Notes: generated by a model not told the origin, from the sequence alone. A stretch of 64,000 bases of DNA from Clostridia bacterium (GCA_017471765.1 JAFURT010000006.1:1-64000), one strand, 5' to 3'; positions 23,226 through 32,185 are shown, numbered from the stretch's first letter. Made by a program: numbers and translations.

Positions 23226-24638
23226 ATGAGTAACGAAAAAGAAAAGTCCCCCGCTGAGCTGCTGCGTGAGCAGCTCACCTACAAGACGAAGAACGGTGTC
23301 GCCGTCCTCTCTACCGAGGAGATAGCTGCCGCCGATGCCTACTGCGCCGGGTATATGCACTACCTGGACGTGGCTAAGACCGAGCGTGAGGCTGTGGATG
23401 AGGCCGTTGCCATGGCCGAGGCTGCCGGCTTTGTTCCTTTCGACCCCAAGGCGCCCTTGAAGGCCGGCGACAAAGTGTATCTGAACAACCGTGGCAAGGC
23501 TCTGCTGATGGCTGTCATCGGTACCCGACCCATTACCGACGGCGTCACCATTGCCGCCGCTCACATCGACTCCCCCCGGTTAGATCTGAAGCCCAACCCC
23601 CTGTACGAAGACAGTGAGCTCGCCTATTTTGACACCCACTACTACGGCGGTATCAAGAAGTACCAGTGGGTGGCCATCCCCCTGGCTCTCCACGGTGTGA
23701 TCGTGCGCCGGGACGGCACTACAGTGACCGTCAATGTGGGTGAGGACGAAGGCGATCCCGTCTTCTGTGTCACCGATCTGCTCCCTCACCTGGGTCAGGA
23801 GCAGATGAAGCGCCCTGCCAGCGAGATTATCCGTGGCGAGGACCTCAATCTGCTCATCGGCTCCCGTCCGCTGAAGGATGACGAGGGCGCTGATGCGGTG
23901 AAGATGAATATCCTGAGCATCCTCCACGAGAAATACGGCATCATCGAGGCAGATTTCCTGTCTGCTGAGCTGGAGATCGTTCCCGCCTTCAAGGCCAAAG
24001 ACGTGGGCTTCGACCGCGGTCTTATCGGCGCCTATGGCCACGATGACCGTGTGTGCGCCTATCCTGCTGTTACTGCCCTGCTGGCCGCCGGCACCCCTGC
24101 CTACACCGCTGTCACCATCCTGGCAGACAAGGAGGAAATCGGCTCTGAGGGCAACACCGGCATGCAGTCTGCCTTCCTGCGGTATTTCATCGATGATATC
24201 GCCGCCGCCTTCGGCGAGAAGGGCCATCACGTCCTCTCCAAGTCTATCTGTCTGTCTGCGGATGTGAACGCCGCCCTCGACCCCATCTATCCCGAGGTGA
24301 TGGTGCGCTCCAATGCCGCCAAGATTAACCACGGTGTCTGTATCACCAAGTATACCGGCGCCCGGGGCAAATCCGGCACCAGCGACGCCTCCGCCGAGTA
24401 TATGGGCAAGGTGCGCAAGATTCTGGATGACAACGCTGTGCTGTGGCAGACCGGCGAGCTGGGTAAGGTAGATGCCGGCGGCGGCGGCACGGTAGCCATG
24501 TATATCGCCAACCTAGATGTAGATACGGTCGATCTGGGCGTGCCGGTGCTGAGCATGCACGCCCCCATGGAGATTGTCTCCAAGATCGACGTGTATATGG
24601 CGCACAAGGCTTTCCTGGCCACCATGCAGCGTGACTGA
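23226..24638 (+). CDS. M18-family metalloaminopeptidase
   Basis: A 470-aa cytosolic aminopeptidase of the M18 (aspartyl aminopeptidase) family. Metal and catalytic motifs appear in order: AAAHIDSPRLDLKPNP (His and Asp), DKEEIGSEGNTG (Glu pair), YGHDDRVCAYPA (Asp), and a late His near the C-terminus in the VLSMHAPMEI block. The protein forms large shells in known members. It removes acidic N-terminal residues and helps recycle peptides. AAAGGTGG lies eight bases before the ATG at 23226; the GTG at 23214 lies inside that site. Codon use is strongly biased toward C/G-ending codons, suggesting high expression. It overlaps the next gene by one base. Confidence 0.95.
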   Translation: MSNEKEKSPAELLREQLTYKTKNGVAVLSTEEIAAADAYCAGYMHYLDVAKTEREAVDEAVAMAEAAGFVPFDPKAPLKAGDKVYLNNRGKALLMAVIGTRPITDGVTIAAAHIDSPRLDLKPNPLYEDSELAYFDTHYYGGIKKYQWVAIPLALHGVIVRRDGTTVTVNVGEDEGDPVFCVTDLLPHLGQEQMKRPASEIIRGEDLNLLIGSRPLKDDEGADAVKMNILSILHEKYGIIEADFLSAELEIVPAFKAKDVGFDRGLIGAYGHDDRVCAYPAVTALLAAGTPAYTAVTILADKEEIGSEGNTGMQSAFLRYFIDDIAAAFGEKGHHVLSKSICLSADVNAALDPIYPEVMVRSNAAKINHGVCITKYTGARGKSGTSDASAEYMGKVRKILDDNAVLWQTGELGKVDAGGGGTVAMYIANLDVDTVDLGVPVLSMHAPMEIVSKIDVYMAHKAFLATMQRD

Positions 24639-25294
24639 TGCCACGGATACTGTATCAGGATGACCACCTTCTGCTGGTAGAAAAACCGGTAGGGTTGTCT
24701 TCCCAAGAAGTGGATGGCGGAGGGGACAGTCTCCCCCACCGTCTGTCCGAACAAGGCCTGCCGGTTCTACCGGTGCATCGTCTGGACACCCCCACCGGCG
24801 GCGTGATGGTCTATGCACGCACCAAAGCGGCCGCCGCCAAGCTATCTGCCTTGGTCGGGGAACATGAGGTGTTTGCCAAAGAATACCTTGCTGTTGTTCA
24901 GGGAATACCGGAGCCCGAAGGCGAACTGACCGACCTGCTGTACCATGATGTACGGAAAAACAAGTCTTTTCCGGTCAAGCGTGAGCGTAAAGGGGTTCGC
25001 CTTGCCAGACTCACTTACACCTGTCTATCCACTGTTGCGTTGGCAGAGGGCACCTTCTCCCTGGTGCGTGTACGCCTGCATACCGGCCGTACCCACCAAA
25101 TCCGGGTGCAGTTTGCCTCCCGGCAGATGCCGCTGTATGGCGACACCCGCTACGGCGGTATAAAAGCGCCCACTCTCGGCCTGTGGAGTTATCGGCTCAC
25201 CTTCCCCCACCCGGTGGGAGGAAAACCGGTGTGTGCCCTAAGCTATCCACCGGCAACACCCCCTTTCGTTTGGTTCAATCTACCAAATGAATAG
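24638..25294 (+). CDS. RluA-family rRNA/tRNA pseudouridine synthase
   Basis: 218 aa with the RluA-type active site HRLDTPTGGVMVYA, whose Asp attacks the uridine. The late blocks RTHQIRVQFA and GDTRYGG complete the domain. There is no S4 domain at the N-terminus, so it resembles RluA/RluC-like single-domain enzymes rather than RluD. The RNA target cannot be read from the sequence. Its ATG overlaps the stop of the aminopeptidase gene (TGATG), so the two are translationally coupled. A bidirectional terminator follows. Confidence 0.9.
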   Translation: MPRILYQDDHLLLVEKPVGLSSQEVDGGGDSLPHRLSEQGLPVLPVHRLDTPTGGVMVYARTKAAAAKLSALVGEHEVFAKEYLAVVQGIPEPEGELTDLLYHDVRKNKSFPVKRERKGVRLARLTYTCLSTVALAEGTFSLVRVRLHTGRTHQIRVQFASRQMPLYGDTRYGGIKAPTLGLWSYRLTFPHPVGGKPVCALSYPPATPPFVWFNLPNE

Positions 25295-25302
25295 AGATGC
25301 AG

Positions 25303-25335
25303 AAAGTCCCTCCGGCAATCGCCGGAGGGACTTTT
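25303..25335. terminator. Bidirectional terminator
   Basis: AAAGTCCCTCCGGC AATC GCCGGAGGGACTTTT: perfect stem, A-run before and T-run after, between the convergent pseudouridine synthase (+) and BlaI-type gene (-). Confidence 0.9.
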
Positions 25336-25340
25336 CTTCA

Positions 25341-25706
25341 TTACACAGATGCTTCGTACTGTTCCAAAAGCTGTTTAAGCTCGGCTACATCCTTGCCGGA
25401 TAGTTTCTGCTGACGAGCAAACGCCGCCACAAAAGCGGTCAAGTCATTCTCAAAGGTTTTTTCCATCAGCTCGTTCATCTCTTGCAACTGGACATCCTCT
25501 TTCGGAATAAGCGAGGACACAATGGTTTTGTTGTTCTGCAATACACCCCGGTCGGACAAACGCCGAATGACCGTATAGGTCGTAGTGCGGGACCACCCCA
25601 ACTGTTCCTTACAAAGCTCTGCCAGCTCAGCGCTACGAATCGGCTCATTTTCCCACAAAATCAAGCACATCCGATACTCGCTCTCAAACACCTTGGGTAT
25701 TGCCAC
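25341..25706 (-). CDS. BlaI/MecI/CopY-family transcriptional repressor
   Basis: 121 aa. The N-terminal winged helix-turn-helix fits the family: ESEYRMCLILWENEPIRSAEL, then RTTTYTVIRRLSDRG, the recognition helix. The C-terminal part forms the dimer/cleavage region. BlaI-type repressors are usually released by a partner membrane sensor protease (BlaR1). None is encoded nearby, and no beta-lactamase follows, so the target is unknown. The start is GTG at 25706 with AAGGAGG seven bases upstream. It may be co-transcribed with the UPF0210 gene 37 bases upstream, which would tie it to the ACT-domain protein, but this is inference. Confidence 0.85.
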   Translation of the reverse strand: MAIPKVFESEYRMCLILWENEPIRSAELAELCKEQLGWSRTTTYTVIRRLSDRGVLQNNKTIVSSLIPKEDVQLQEMNELMEKTFENDLTAFVAAFARQQKLSGKDVAELKQLLEQYEASV

Positions 25707-25743
25707 ACATATCCCTCCTTGCTGTTTTATCTATCCGAACGGT

Positions 25744-27105
25744 TTAGTTCTTCAGGCTCTGCATCGGGGCGGGGATACGGCCACCACGGTTAATAAACAC
25801 CGCAGGCGATGCCGTATTCAGCGGCATCACAGGGCCCTCGCCCAGCAGACCGCCGAAATTGAGTTCCTCCCCTACCATCTTGCCGATAGCCGGAATCACA
25901 CGGACGGCGGTGGTCTTAGAATTAACCATACCGATGGCCGCTTCGTCCGCAATAATTGCAGAAATTACCTCGGCCGGCGTATCACCGGGGATATTGATCA
26001 TATCCAGACCCACCGAACAAACCGAGGTCATCGCCTCCAGTTTTTCAATACGCAGGCAACCACTGCGAGCCGCCGCAATCATGCCGGCATCCTCCGTCAC
26101 CGGGATAAAGGCGCCCGACAGGCCGCCCACATGAGAGGAAGCCATCACGCCGCCCTTTTTCACCGCATCGTTGAGCATGGCCAAAGCGGCTGTCGTGCCG
26201 TGACCGCCACATTCGGCCAGGCCGATCTCCTCCAGGATATAAGCCACTGAATCGCCAACAGCCGGGGTCGGGGCCAAGGACAAATCTACAATGCCGAAGG
26301 GAACGCCCAAACGGCTGGATGCCTCCTGGGCCACCAACTGCCCCATGCGGGTAATCTTAAAGGCAGTCTTTTTGATAATTTCCGCAATCTCGCCCAGGTC
26401 TTTATCCGGGCCGGCTTTTGCCAGCGCCGCACGCACCACACCCGGGCCGGAAACGCCGGCGTTGATGACGCAATCCGGTTCACCCACACCATGGAAGGCT
26501 CCGGCCATGAAGGGGTTGTCCTCCGGCGCATTACACAGCACCACCAGCTTGGCCGGGCCAATACAGCCACGGTCAGCCGTCAGTTCTGCCGCCTGCCGGA
26601 CGATGCGTCCCATCAGCGCTACGGCATCCATGTTGATACCGGCCTTGGTAGAGCCTACATTCACCGATGCACAGATGTGGTCGGTGACGGAAAGCGCCTC
26701 CGGGATAGCTTCGATCAGCTCCCGGTCACCAGCCGAAAAACCCTTGTGCACCAAAGCGGAAAAGCCACCCAGGAAATTGACACCACAGGTAGTGGCCGCT
26801 CGTTCCAGCGCCAAAGCCAACTTGACCGCATCCCGGTTTTCACACCCGGCCAACACCATAGCCGCCGGCGTGATGGAAATCCGCTTGTTGACGATGGGAA
26901 TGCCCAACTCTTTTTCGATTGCCTCACCGGTGCGCACCAAGTCCTTGGCACAGCGGGTGATCTTATCATACACCTTGCGGCACAGCGTGTCGATATTGCT
27001 GTCGCAACAATCCAGCAGAGAGATGCCCATAGTAATCGTACGGACATCCAGATGCTCCTCCTGGATCATGGTAATTGTTTCTAAAATATCCTTTGCATTC
27101 AGCAT
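25744..27105 (-). CDS. UPF0210 (PFL-family, DUF711) protein
   Basis: A 453-aa cytosolic protein of the conserved UPF0210 family. It has long Gly/Ala-rich stretches and the family blocks [16 protein letters not shown] near the start, [22 protein letters not shown] in the middle, and [14 protein letters not shown] near the end. The biochemical role is unknown; structures of homologues resemble glycyl-radical-type alpha/beta barrels, which is background knowledge and not visible here. It nearly always pairs with an ACT-domain UPF0237 gene, as here (14 bases upstream), suggesting that the ACT protein senses a small molecule and controls it. Confidence 0.9.
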   Translation of the reverse strand: MLNAKDILETITMIQEEHLDVRTITMGISLLDCCDSNIDTLCRKVYDKITRCAKDLVRTGEAIEKELGIPIVNKRISITPAAMVLAGCENRDAVKLALALERAATTCGVNFLGGFSALVHKGFSAGDRELIEAIPEALSVTDHICASVNVGSTKAGINMDAVALMGRIVRQAAELTADRGCIGPAKLVVLCNAPEDNPFMAGAFHGVGEPDCVINAGVSGPGVVRAALAKAGPDKDLGEIAEIIKKTAFKITRMGQLVAQEASSRLGVPFGIVDLSLAPTPAVGDSVAYILEEIGLAECGGHGTTAALAMLNDAVKKGGVMASSHVGGLSGAFIPVTEDAGMIAAARSGCLRIEKLEAMTSVCSVGLDMINIPGDTPAEVISAIIADEAAIGMVNSKTTAVRVIPAIGKMVGEELNFGGLLGEGPVMPLNTASPAVFINRGGRIPAPMQSLKN

Positions 27106-27119
27106 AGCTAATGTCTCCC

Positions 27120-27389
27120 TTAAATGGTGTGCATGGCGTTAAAAATATCCTCATGCATACAGTGGATCACCAGGCCGTTAGCCTGACCCAATGCCGCCAT
27201 TTCATCAACCAGCGCTGTAAACGGGATGTCACAGGCAGAAATATCCACCATCATGATCATACAGAACATATCCTGCAGAATGGACTGGGTCACTTCTGTC
27301 ACATTCACACGGTGCTCACTGCAACGGCCGGATACCTTGGCCAAAATACCCACCGCATCTTTTCCTACAACGGTTATTACCGCACGCAT
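27120..27389 (-). CDS. ACT-domain protein (UPF0237)
   Basis: 89 aa, consisting of a single ACT domain ([20 protein letters not shown], then an MMVDIS beta strand). ACT domains bind amino acids or related ligands and regulate partners. The partner UPF0210 gene follows 14 bases downstream in the same transcript. The ATG at 27389 has AAGGAGG eight bases upstream, and a good promoter lies at 27427-27455. Confidence 0.92.
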   Translation of the reverse strand: MRAVITVVGKDAVGILAKVSGRCSEHRVNVTEVTQSILQDMFCMIMMVDISACDIPFTALVDEMAALGQANGLVIHCMHEDIFNAMHTI

Positions 27390-27426
27390 ACCGCATGCCT
27401 CCTTATTTTTTAAAAATTTCTATGTC

Positions 27427-27455
27427 AGTATAGCACAAAATACCGCTTAAGTAAA
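27427..27455 (-). promoter_or_regulatory. Promoter of the ACT-UPF0210 operon
   Basis: Minus-strand TTTACT (27450-27455), 17-bp spacer and TATACT (27427-27432), about 38 bp before the start. Confidence 0.65.
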
Positions 27456-27559
27456 GAAAAAACGTAAAAATACCAACTACTCTGTATAAATTCGCCCGAT
27501 AGGTGCATACTGAACATGACCGCAAACCCTAAATCCTACACAGAAAGGAGAAACTCCCC

Positions 27560-27757
27560 ATGAACAAGCTTGCACTTATCATCACTATCATCGGCGCACT
27601 CAACTGGGGTAGCATTGGTCTGTTCCAGTTCGACCTGGTGGCCTGGATCTGCGGCGGCGCTGGGTCGCTGTTTGCCCGTATCATCTATACCGTGGTCGCT
27701 CTGGCTGGTATTTGGTGCATTACCTTACTTTTCAAACCCGCTGCCCGAGCAGATTGA
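27560..27757 (+). CDS. DUF378-family small membrane protein
   Basis: 65 aa with two hydrophobic helices. The first contains the conserved ALNWGSIGLFQFDLVAWI block of DUF378; the second is IIYTVVALAGIWCITLL. Members are common in Firmicutes, but their role is unknown. AAAGGAG precedes the ATG by nine bases. It stands alone between the divergent ACT operon and the convergent acetate-kinase gene, with a terminator directly behind it. Confidence 0.88.
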   Translation: MNKLALIITIIGALNWGSIGLFQFDLVAWICGGAGSLFARIIYTVVALAGIWCITLLFKPAARAD

Positions 27758-27766
27758 AACCACATG

Positions 27767-27804
27767 AAAAAAGACGGCATTGCTTACAAGCGATGCCGTC
27801 TTTT
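27767..27804. terminator. Bidirectional terminator
   Basis: AAAAAGACGGCAT and ATGCCGTCTTTTT form the stem around an inner GCTT/AAGC pairing, between the DUF378 gene (+) and ackA (-). Confidence 0.88.
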
Positions 27805-27819
27805 TAGTCGTGTATAGGA

Positions 27820-29007
27820 TTAAACCAGCGCCGCTGTGTCACGGGCAATGACCATTTCCTCATCCGTAGGAATAATCCAGGCAGGGATGGTAGAATCAGC
27901 CGTGGTAATGAGAGTCTCCTTGCTACGCACATCGTTGGCCACGGTGTCGCACTTCATGCCGAGGTAGCCGAGGCCCTCGATGATCTCCTGACGAATACGG
28001 GGCTGGTTCTCGCCGATGCCGGCGGTAAAGACCAGGGCATCCAAGCCGCCCAGCGCCGCCACATAGCCACCTACGATCTTGAGAATCTGATAGGTGCGCA
28101 TGTCCCAGGCCAAAGCGGCACGCTCATTGCCGGCAGCAATAGCCGCCTCAACATCACGGTCATCACTCATGCCGCCGGAAATACCAAAGGTACCGGATTT
28201 CTTATTCATGATATCGTCCATCTGCTTGGGGGTCAAGCCCTCCTTCTCCATCAGGAAGGTGACCACAGAGGGATCAAAGCCACCGGAACGAGTCCCCATC
28301 ATAAAACCATCCAAGGGAGTCATGCCCATGGTGGTATCCACCACTTTGCCATCCTTGATAGCGGCAATGGAAGAACCGCTGCCCAGGTGACAAGTGATGA
28401 CGCGTGTACCCTCTACCTTGCCCAGCAGTTCGGCACAGCGGGCACTGACATAGCGGTGAGAGGTGCCGTGGAAGCCATAGCGGCGCACGCCGTATTTCTC
28501 ATAATACTCATAGGGCAGGGCGAACATAAAGGCCTTCTGCTCCATAGTCTGATGGAATGCCGTATCAAACACAGCCACCTGCGTAATGGCGGTGCCGAAG
28601 GTCGCGGTAGCTGCCTCGATGCCCTGCAGAGCCGCCGGATTGTGCAACGGAGCCAACGCCTTCAGGCTCTCGATGTCCGCCTTCACCTCATCAGTGATGA
28701 CCACGGAACGGTCATATTTTGCACCGCCCTGCACCACACGGTGGCCGATAGCGTCCACCTCGGACAGGTCGTTGATAACCTTACCCTCACCCTCGGTCAG
28801 AGCCGCCTTCACCTGAGCAAAAGCCTCCGTGTGATTGCGCATGGTGGGGGTGGATTTCCAAGCGTTGCCGAACGCCTTGTGGGTGAAGATTCCATCATCC
28901 GCCCCGATACGCTCGCAAATACCCTTTGCCAGTACCTGCTCGCCTTCCATATCAATCAGCTGATACTTCAGGGAAGAGCTACCTGCGTTAATAACCAAAA
29001 TTTTCAT
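27820..29007 (-). CDS. ackA: Acetate kinase
   Basis: 395 aa, full length for the ASKHA-fold enzyme. Signature NAGSSSLKYQL is at the N-terminus and GFHGTSHRYVS in the middle. HLGSGSS and later GIGEN complete the ATP site. It converts acetyl phosphate and ADP into acetate and ATP, the main energy-yielding step of fermentation in such anaerobes. The phosphotransacetylase gene is not adjacent. The ATG at 29007 has GAGGAG about eleven bases upstream, and the promoter at 29049-29077 is near consensus. It diverges from tmcAL, whose product uses acetate. Confidence 0.97.
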   Translation of the reverse strand: MKILVINAGSSSLKYQLIDMEGEQVLAKGICERIGADDGIFTHKAFGNAWKSTPTMRNHTEAFAQVKAALTEGEGKVINDLSEVDAIGHRVVQGGAKYDRSVVITDEVKADIESLKALAPLHNPAALQGIEAATATFGTAITQVAVFDTAFHQTMEQKAFMFALPYEYYEKYGVRRYGFHGTSHRYVSARCAELLGKVEGTRVITCHLGSGSSIAAIKDGKVVDTTMGMTPLDGFMMGTRSGGFDPSVVTFLMEKEGLTPKQMDDIMNKKSGTFGISGGMSDDRDVEAAIAAGNERAALAWDMRTYQILKIVGGYVAALGGLDALVFTAGIGENQPRIRQEIIEGLGYLGMKCDTVANDVRSKETLITTADSTIPAWIIPTDEEMVIARDTAALV

Positions 29008-29048
29008 GTTTTCGCAACTCCTCATTGATTTTATTTCGTACAGCGACT

Positions 29049-29077
29049 ATAATAACACATATACGAGAAAATATCAA
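29049..29077 (-). promoter_or_regulatory. Promoter of ackA
   Basis: Minus-strand TTGATA (29072-29077), 17-bp spacer and TATTAT (29049-29054), about 42 bp before the start. Confidence 0.7.
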
Positions 29078-29124
29078 CCATTTTCCTGTGTTTATTCCAG
29101 TTTTTCAGCCAGGAGGTGTCCGCC

Positions 29125-30315
29125 ATGCAGGTTGCCGGTATTATAGCGGAATATGACCCGTTTCACAAGGGCCATGCGGCCCACATACAGGCTACACGAG
29201 AAAACGGCGCTACCCATATTGCGGTCGTGCTCAGCGGCAGCTTCACCCAGCGTGGGGAGCCGGCCATGTTCTCCAAGTTTGCCCGGGCGGAAATGGCCTT
29301 GGCCGGCGGTGCCGACCTGGTCATCGAGCTCCCCCTGCCCTGGTCCATGGCACCGGCCGAACGCTTTGCTGAGGGGGGCGTAGCCCTACTTCACGCTCTT
29401 GGCTGTGTGGATACCCTTTCCTTTGGCAGTGAATGTGGCCGGACAGAAACGCTGGAGCAACTGGCCGTACTAACAGAAAGTCCGTCCTACCGCCACGCCT
29501 TACAACAAGCAATGGCCACCGGTATCCCTTATGCGGCGGCAGGGCAAGCGGCCGCGGAGGCTGTCGTCGGAAAGGAGTCCGCTTCTCTGCTGGACTCCCC
29601 CAACAACACACTGGGACTGGAATACATCCGTGCCGCCCGGCGACTGGGGGCAAATTTCCGCTTCTTCACCCTGTCAAGGCAAGGAGCTTTACACAACGAA
29701 ACAGCCCCTAAGCAAGGCTATGCCAGTGGTTCACTGTTACGGCAGATGCTGAAAAAAGAATCTCTTGCCGAAACCGAAGCCTATCTGCCGGCTACCTCCT
29801 TCTCTATATTACAAGGGGCCACCGCCTCCGGAGACACGGTGCTGCAGGATGGGCGGCTGGGCAGCGGAATCTTGGCCCGACTACGGCAAATGACCCCGGA
29901 ACAAATGAAGGCTCTGCCTTATCTGTCGGAGGGGCTGGAAAACCGCCTGTATAGAGCGGCACAGACCGCCACCACCATTGAGGAGCTATACGCCGCAGTC
30001 AAGACAAAACGATACCCTCTCTCCCGCATACGCCGCCTGCTTTGGGCCGCCATGCTGGGCATGGAAGCCACCGACGTAGTCGGACAGCCCCCGTACATCC
30101 GGGTGCTGGGCATGAATGAGCGAGGGCAAGAAATCCTGGCGACCGCTAAGCCTTCTCTGCCGCTGGTCAGTCGGGCCAGCCAGGTGGAGGAATTAAGCGA
30201 AGAGGCCCGGCGCATCCACCGGCTGGAATGTGGAGCCACCGACCTGCGTGGGTTGCTTCTCTCCACCCCACAGCCTTGCGGCGCTGATCAAACGGCAAAA
30301 TTTTTGCGTATTTAA
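29125..30315 (+). CDS. tmcAL: tRNA(Met) cytidine acetate ligase TmcAL
   Basis: 396 aa. It is a nucleotidyltransferase-like enzyme (YlbM family) with HxGH-type motif FHKGHAAHI and the block VLSGSFTQRGEPA. A second conserved part is SPNNTLGLEYIRA. The Bacillus enzyme activates acetate with ATP and acetylates cytidine 34 of elongator tRNA-Met. AGGAGGTG lies seven bases before the ATG at 29125. Its neighbour on the other strand, ackA, produces acetate. The pairing of these genes is common in Firmicutes, and a functional link is plausible but not proven. The downstream Nudix gene is 11 bases away, so they form an operon. Confidence 0.9.
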   Translation: MQVAGIIAEYDPFHKGHAAHIQATRENGATHIAVVLSGSFTQRGEPAMFSKFARAEMALAGGADLVIELPLPWSMAPAERFAEGGVALLHALGCVDTLSFGSECGRTETLEQLAVLTESPSYRHALQQAMATGIPYAAAGQAAAEAVVGKESASLLDSPNNTLGLEYIRAARRLGANFRFFTLSRQGALHNETAPKQGYASGSLLRQMLKKESLAETEAYLPATSFSILQGATASGDTVLQDGRLGSGILARLRQMTPEQMKALPYLSEGLENRLYRAAQTATTIEELYAAVKTKRYPLSRIRRLLWAAMLGMEATDVVGQPPYIRVLGMNERGQEILATAKPSLPLVSRASQVEELSEEARRIHRLECGATDLRGLLLSTPQPCGADQTAKFLRI

Positions 30316-30326
30316 GGAGATTGGCT

Positions 30327-30791
30327 ATGCGTCTACCCTATCAGACTCTTATTATCCTGTATAAACTCGTGGACGGAGAGCCACTATTTTGCGTGTTTCA
30401 CCGGGCTACTCCCGACATTTGGCAATTTGTATCGGGGGGCGGCGAAGAGGGTGAGCAGCCGGCCGAAACCGCCCGGCGTGAACTGTGGGAAGAAACCGGC
30501 ATAAAAGCAGACCATCTCCTTCCCTTGACCAGCCAAGCCTTTGTGCCGGCGGCCTTTATCGGCCCCTACCACCGACAAGGCTGGCCGGTGCCTACCTATG
30601 TCATCCCCGAGCACGCCTTCGCCTTTGAAGCGGATGCCGACACCCAGCCGGTGCTATCGGAGGAACATACGGAATATGCGTGGCTCCCCTTCACGGAGGC
30701 CAAAGCGGTCCTGCGGTTTGACTCCAACCGGGTTGCGATGTACGAGCTTCTTTGCCGGATTAAGGGAGAGACCATGCACTGGGATGTGTAA
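30327..30791 (+). CDS. Nudix hydrolase
   Basis: 154 aa with a complete Nudix box: GGGEEGEQPAETARRE followed by LWEETGI, fitting Gx5Ex7REUxEExGU. Such enzymes hydrolyse nucleoside diphosphate derivatives (for example dihydroneopterin triphosphate, 8-oxo-dGTP or NDP-sugars). The sequence alone does not show which. A late EYAWLPFTEA block is typical of NudB-like dinucleotide or dATP pyrophosphatases. The ATG at 30327 has AAGGAG seven bases before it. It lies in an operon with tmcAL and ends at a strong terminator. Confidence 0.88.
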   Translation: MRLPYQTLIILYKLVDGEPLFCVFHRATPDIWQFVSGGGEEGEQPAETARRELWEETGIKADHLLPLTSQAFVPAAFIGPYHRQGWPVPTYVIPEHAFAFEADADTQPVLSEEHTEYAWLPFTEAKAVLRFDSNRVAMYELLCRIKGETMHWDV

Positions 30792-30800
30792 AAAGCATAG

Positions 30801-30836
30801 AAAAAGCGCCTGTTCCGGTTGGAACAGGCGCTTTTT
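30801..30836. terminator. Bidirectional terminator
   Basis: AAAAAGCGCCTGTTCC GGTT GGAACAGGCGCTTTTTT, between the Nudix gene (+) and rpsR (-). Confidence 0.92.
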
Positions 30837-30845
30837 TGTGCATCA

Positions 30846-31103
30846 TTAGTCCGCCACAAAGGGAACCAGAGCAATCTGACGAGCACGCTTGATAGCAGTG
30901 GTCAGGTCACGCTGGTGACGGGCACAGGTGCCGGTCACACGACGGGGCAGGATCTTCGCACGCTCAGACATGCAGCGGCGCAGACGAGCCACATCCTTGT
31001 AATCGATGTAGTCGATCTTATCGACACAGAACTGGCACACCTTACGGTGGCCCTTACGACCGCCGCGTACGGGACGCTCGGGTCTTTCAGCTCTTTCAGC
31101 CAT
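30846..31103 (-). CDS. rpsR: Ribosomal protein bS18
   Basis: 85 aa. The conserved core [15 protein letters not shown] and the C-terminal [14 protein letters not shown] block identify bS18 of the small subunit platform, where it pairs with bS6. Four cysteines are kept (CQFC, Cys44, Cys of GTC), so this is the zinc-binding C+ form. It is the last gene of rpsF-ssb-rpsR. Confidence 0.97.
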   Translation of the reverse strand: MAERAERPERPVRGGRKGHRKVCQFCVDKIDYIDYKDVARLRRCMSERAKILPRRVTGTCARHQRDLTTAIKRARQIALVPFVAD

Positions 31104-31143
31104 GATAGAAGGCCTCCTTTACACAATATTACAGCCGTTCACA

Positions 31144-31590
31144 TCAGAAGGGCAGATCCTCGTCAGCAAGAATCTCCTCAAAATCACCGGAATTAGCGGT
31201 GGAGAAAGCCGGTCTTGCCTCGGTGGGCTGCGGAATCTGGGAATCGTAGCTGGGAGCGCCGCCGGCACCTACGCCTTTGGCCTCGCAGAAGAATGCATTG
31301 TCGACCACGACCTCGTAGACAGTACGCTGACTGCCATCGTTAGCCGTGTACTTGCGGGACTGCATGGAGCCCTGCAGGGCGATGCGCTGTCCCTTACGGA
31401 AGTAGCGGGAGATAAACTCGGCCGTGCCGCGCCACGCTACGCAGTTGAAGAAATCCGTCTGCCGCTCCTGATCCTTGCCACGATAGGCACGATCCACTGC
31501 GATGCTGAAGCTGGTCACGGAAACGCCGTTGGGGGTGGTCTTGAGCTCGGGGTCACCGGTCAGACGTCCCATCAAACAGATACTGTTCAC
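31144..31590 (-). CDS. ssb: Single-stranded DNA-binding protein
   Basis: 148 aa. The N-terminal ~105 residues are an OB fold (MNSICLMGRLTGDPELKTTP, FFNCVAWRGTAEFISRYFRKG). A flexible Gly/Pro-rich linker follows, and the acidic tip EDLPF recruits replication and repair partners. It coats single-stranded DNA during replication. It sits between rpsF (13 bases upstream) and rpsR, the standard order. Confidence 0.97.
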   Translation of the reverse strand: MNSICLMGRLTGDPELKTTPNGVSVTSFSIAVDRAYRGKDQERQTDFFNCVAWRGTAEFISRYFRKGQRIALQGSMQSRKYTANDGSQRTVYEVVVDNAFFCEAKGVGAGGAPSYDSQIPQPTEARPAFSTANSGDFEEILADEDLPF

Positions 31591-31603
31591 AGCTTATCCC
31601 TCC

Positions 31604-31903
31604 TTAGTTCTCTTCCTTGCGGATAACCATAGAACGCAGCACGCCATCGGTGATACCGCTGACACGCTCCAGCTCAGCCGGGAACGCAGGACCGCTGACG
31701 AAATTGTACAGGACATAGTAACCCTCGGCCTCGTCATTGATCAGGTAAGCCAGCTTGCGCTTGCCCCACTCGTCGATCTCACCGATTTCGGCGTTCTGCT
31801 CGATCAGGGCGCTGAATTTTTCCTTGAGGGCGGTCACGTTCTCCTCACCCTGAGCCAGGGAGAAGATGAAGACAGCCTCATAGGACGCTTTTACTGTGGG
31901 CAT
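31604..31903 (-). CDS. rpsF: Ribosomal protein bS6
   Basis: 99 aa. Typical bS6 with YEAVFIFSLAQGEENV at the start and WGKRKLAYLINDEAEGYYVLYNF in the middle. It binds bS18 on the 30S platform. The ATG at 31903 has AAGGAGG directly upstream; a 21-residue upstream reading runs through the leader hairpin and is rejected. First gene of the operon. Confidence 0.97.
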   Translation of the reverse strand: MPTVKASYEAVFIFSLAQGEENVTALKEKFSALIEQNAEIGEIDEWGKRKLAYLINDEAEGYYVLYNFVSGPAFPAELERVSGITDGVLRSMVIRKEEN

Positions 31904-31921
31904 AGTTTGCACCTCCTTATG

Positions 31922-31962
31922 GTCTGATGGCCTCATCCCGCAGATGAGGCAAGGATTTGTCC
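31922..31962 (-). promoter_or_regulatory. Hairpin in the rpsF leader, possible S6:S18 autoregulatory site
   Basis: On the minus strand GCCTCATC TGCGG GATGAGGC forms an 8-bp hairpin between the promoter and the rpsF ribosome site. In many bacteria the S6:S18 complex binds its own leader, but the diagnostic CCG bulge is not clear here. The assignment rests on position only. Confidence 0.35.
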
Positions 31963-31981
31963 ACATTCCATGAACTGTGAT

Positions 31982-32010
31982 ATTATAGCAGGTATTCCTC
32001 CATTCGTCAA
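31982..32010 (-). promoter_or_regulatory. Promoter of rpsF-ssb-rpsR
   Basis: Minus-strand TTGACG (32005-32010), 17-bp spacer and TATAAT (31982-31987). Confidence 0.85.
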
Positions 32011-32080
32011 GACAAAAATGAAAATTCTTTAAAAAATCTGAACTTTATTTTAGGCCACCTTTTCTACGCTCTCAAATTTT

Positions 32081-32110
32081 ATACATTTTGCATGTATATA
32101 TACATTTTGC
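32081..32110. promoter_or_regulatory. Tandem ATACATTTTGC repeats between divergent promoters
   Basis: ATACATTTTGC occurs at 32081-32091 and again at 32100-32110. The first also forms ATACAT/ATGTAT dyad symmetry with the following bases. The rest of the 32011-32185 gap is AT-rich with no gene visible. The site lies about 76 bp upstream of the transporter -35 and may bind a regulator. Confidence 0.4.
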
Positions 32111-32185
32111 GTTACCGAATCAGCTCAAAATCAGCGATTTTCTTGTAAAAACACACGGCTTTCGGGATTTTTATGCAAATATGCG

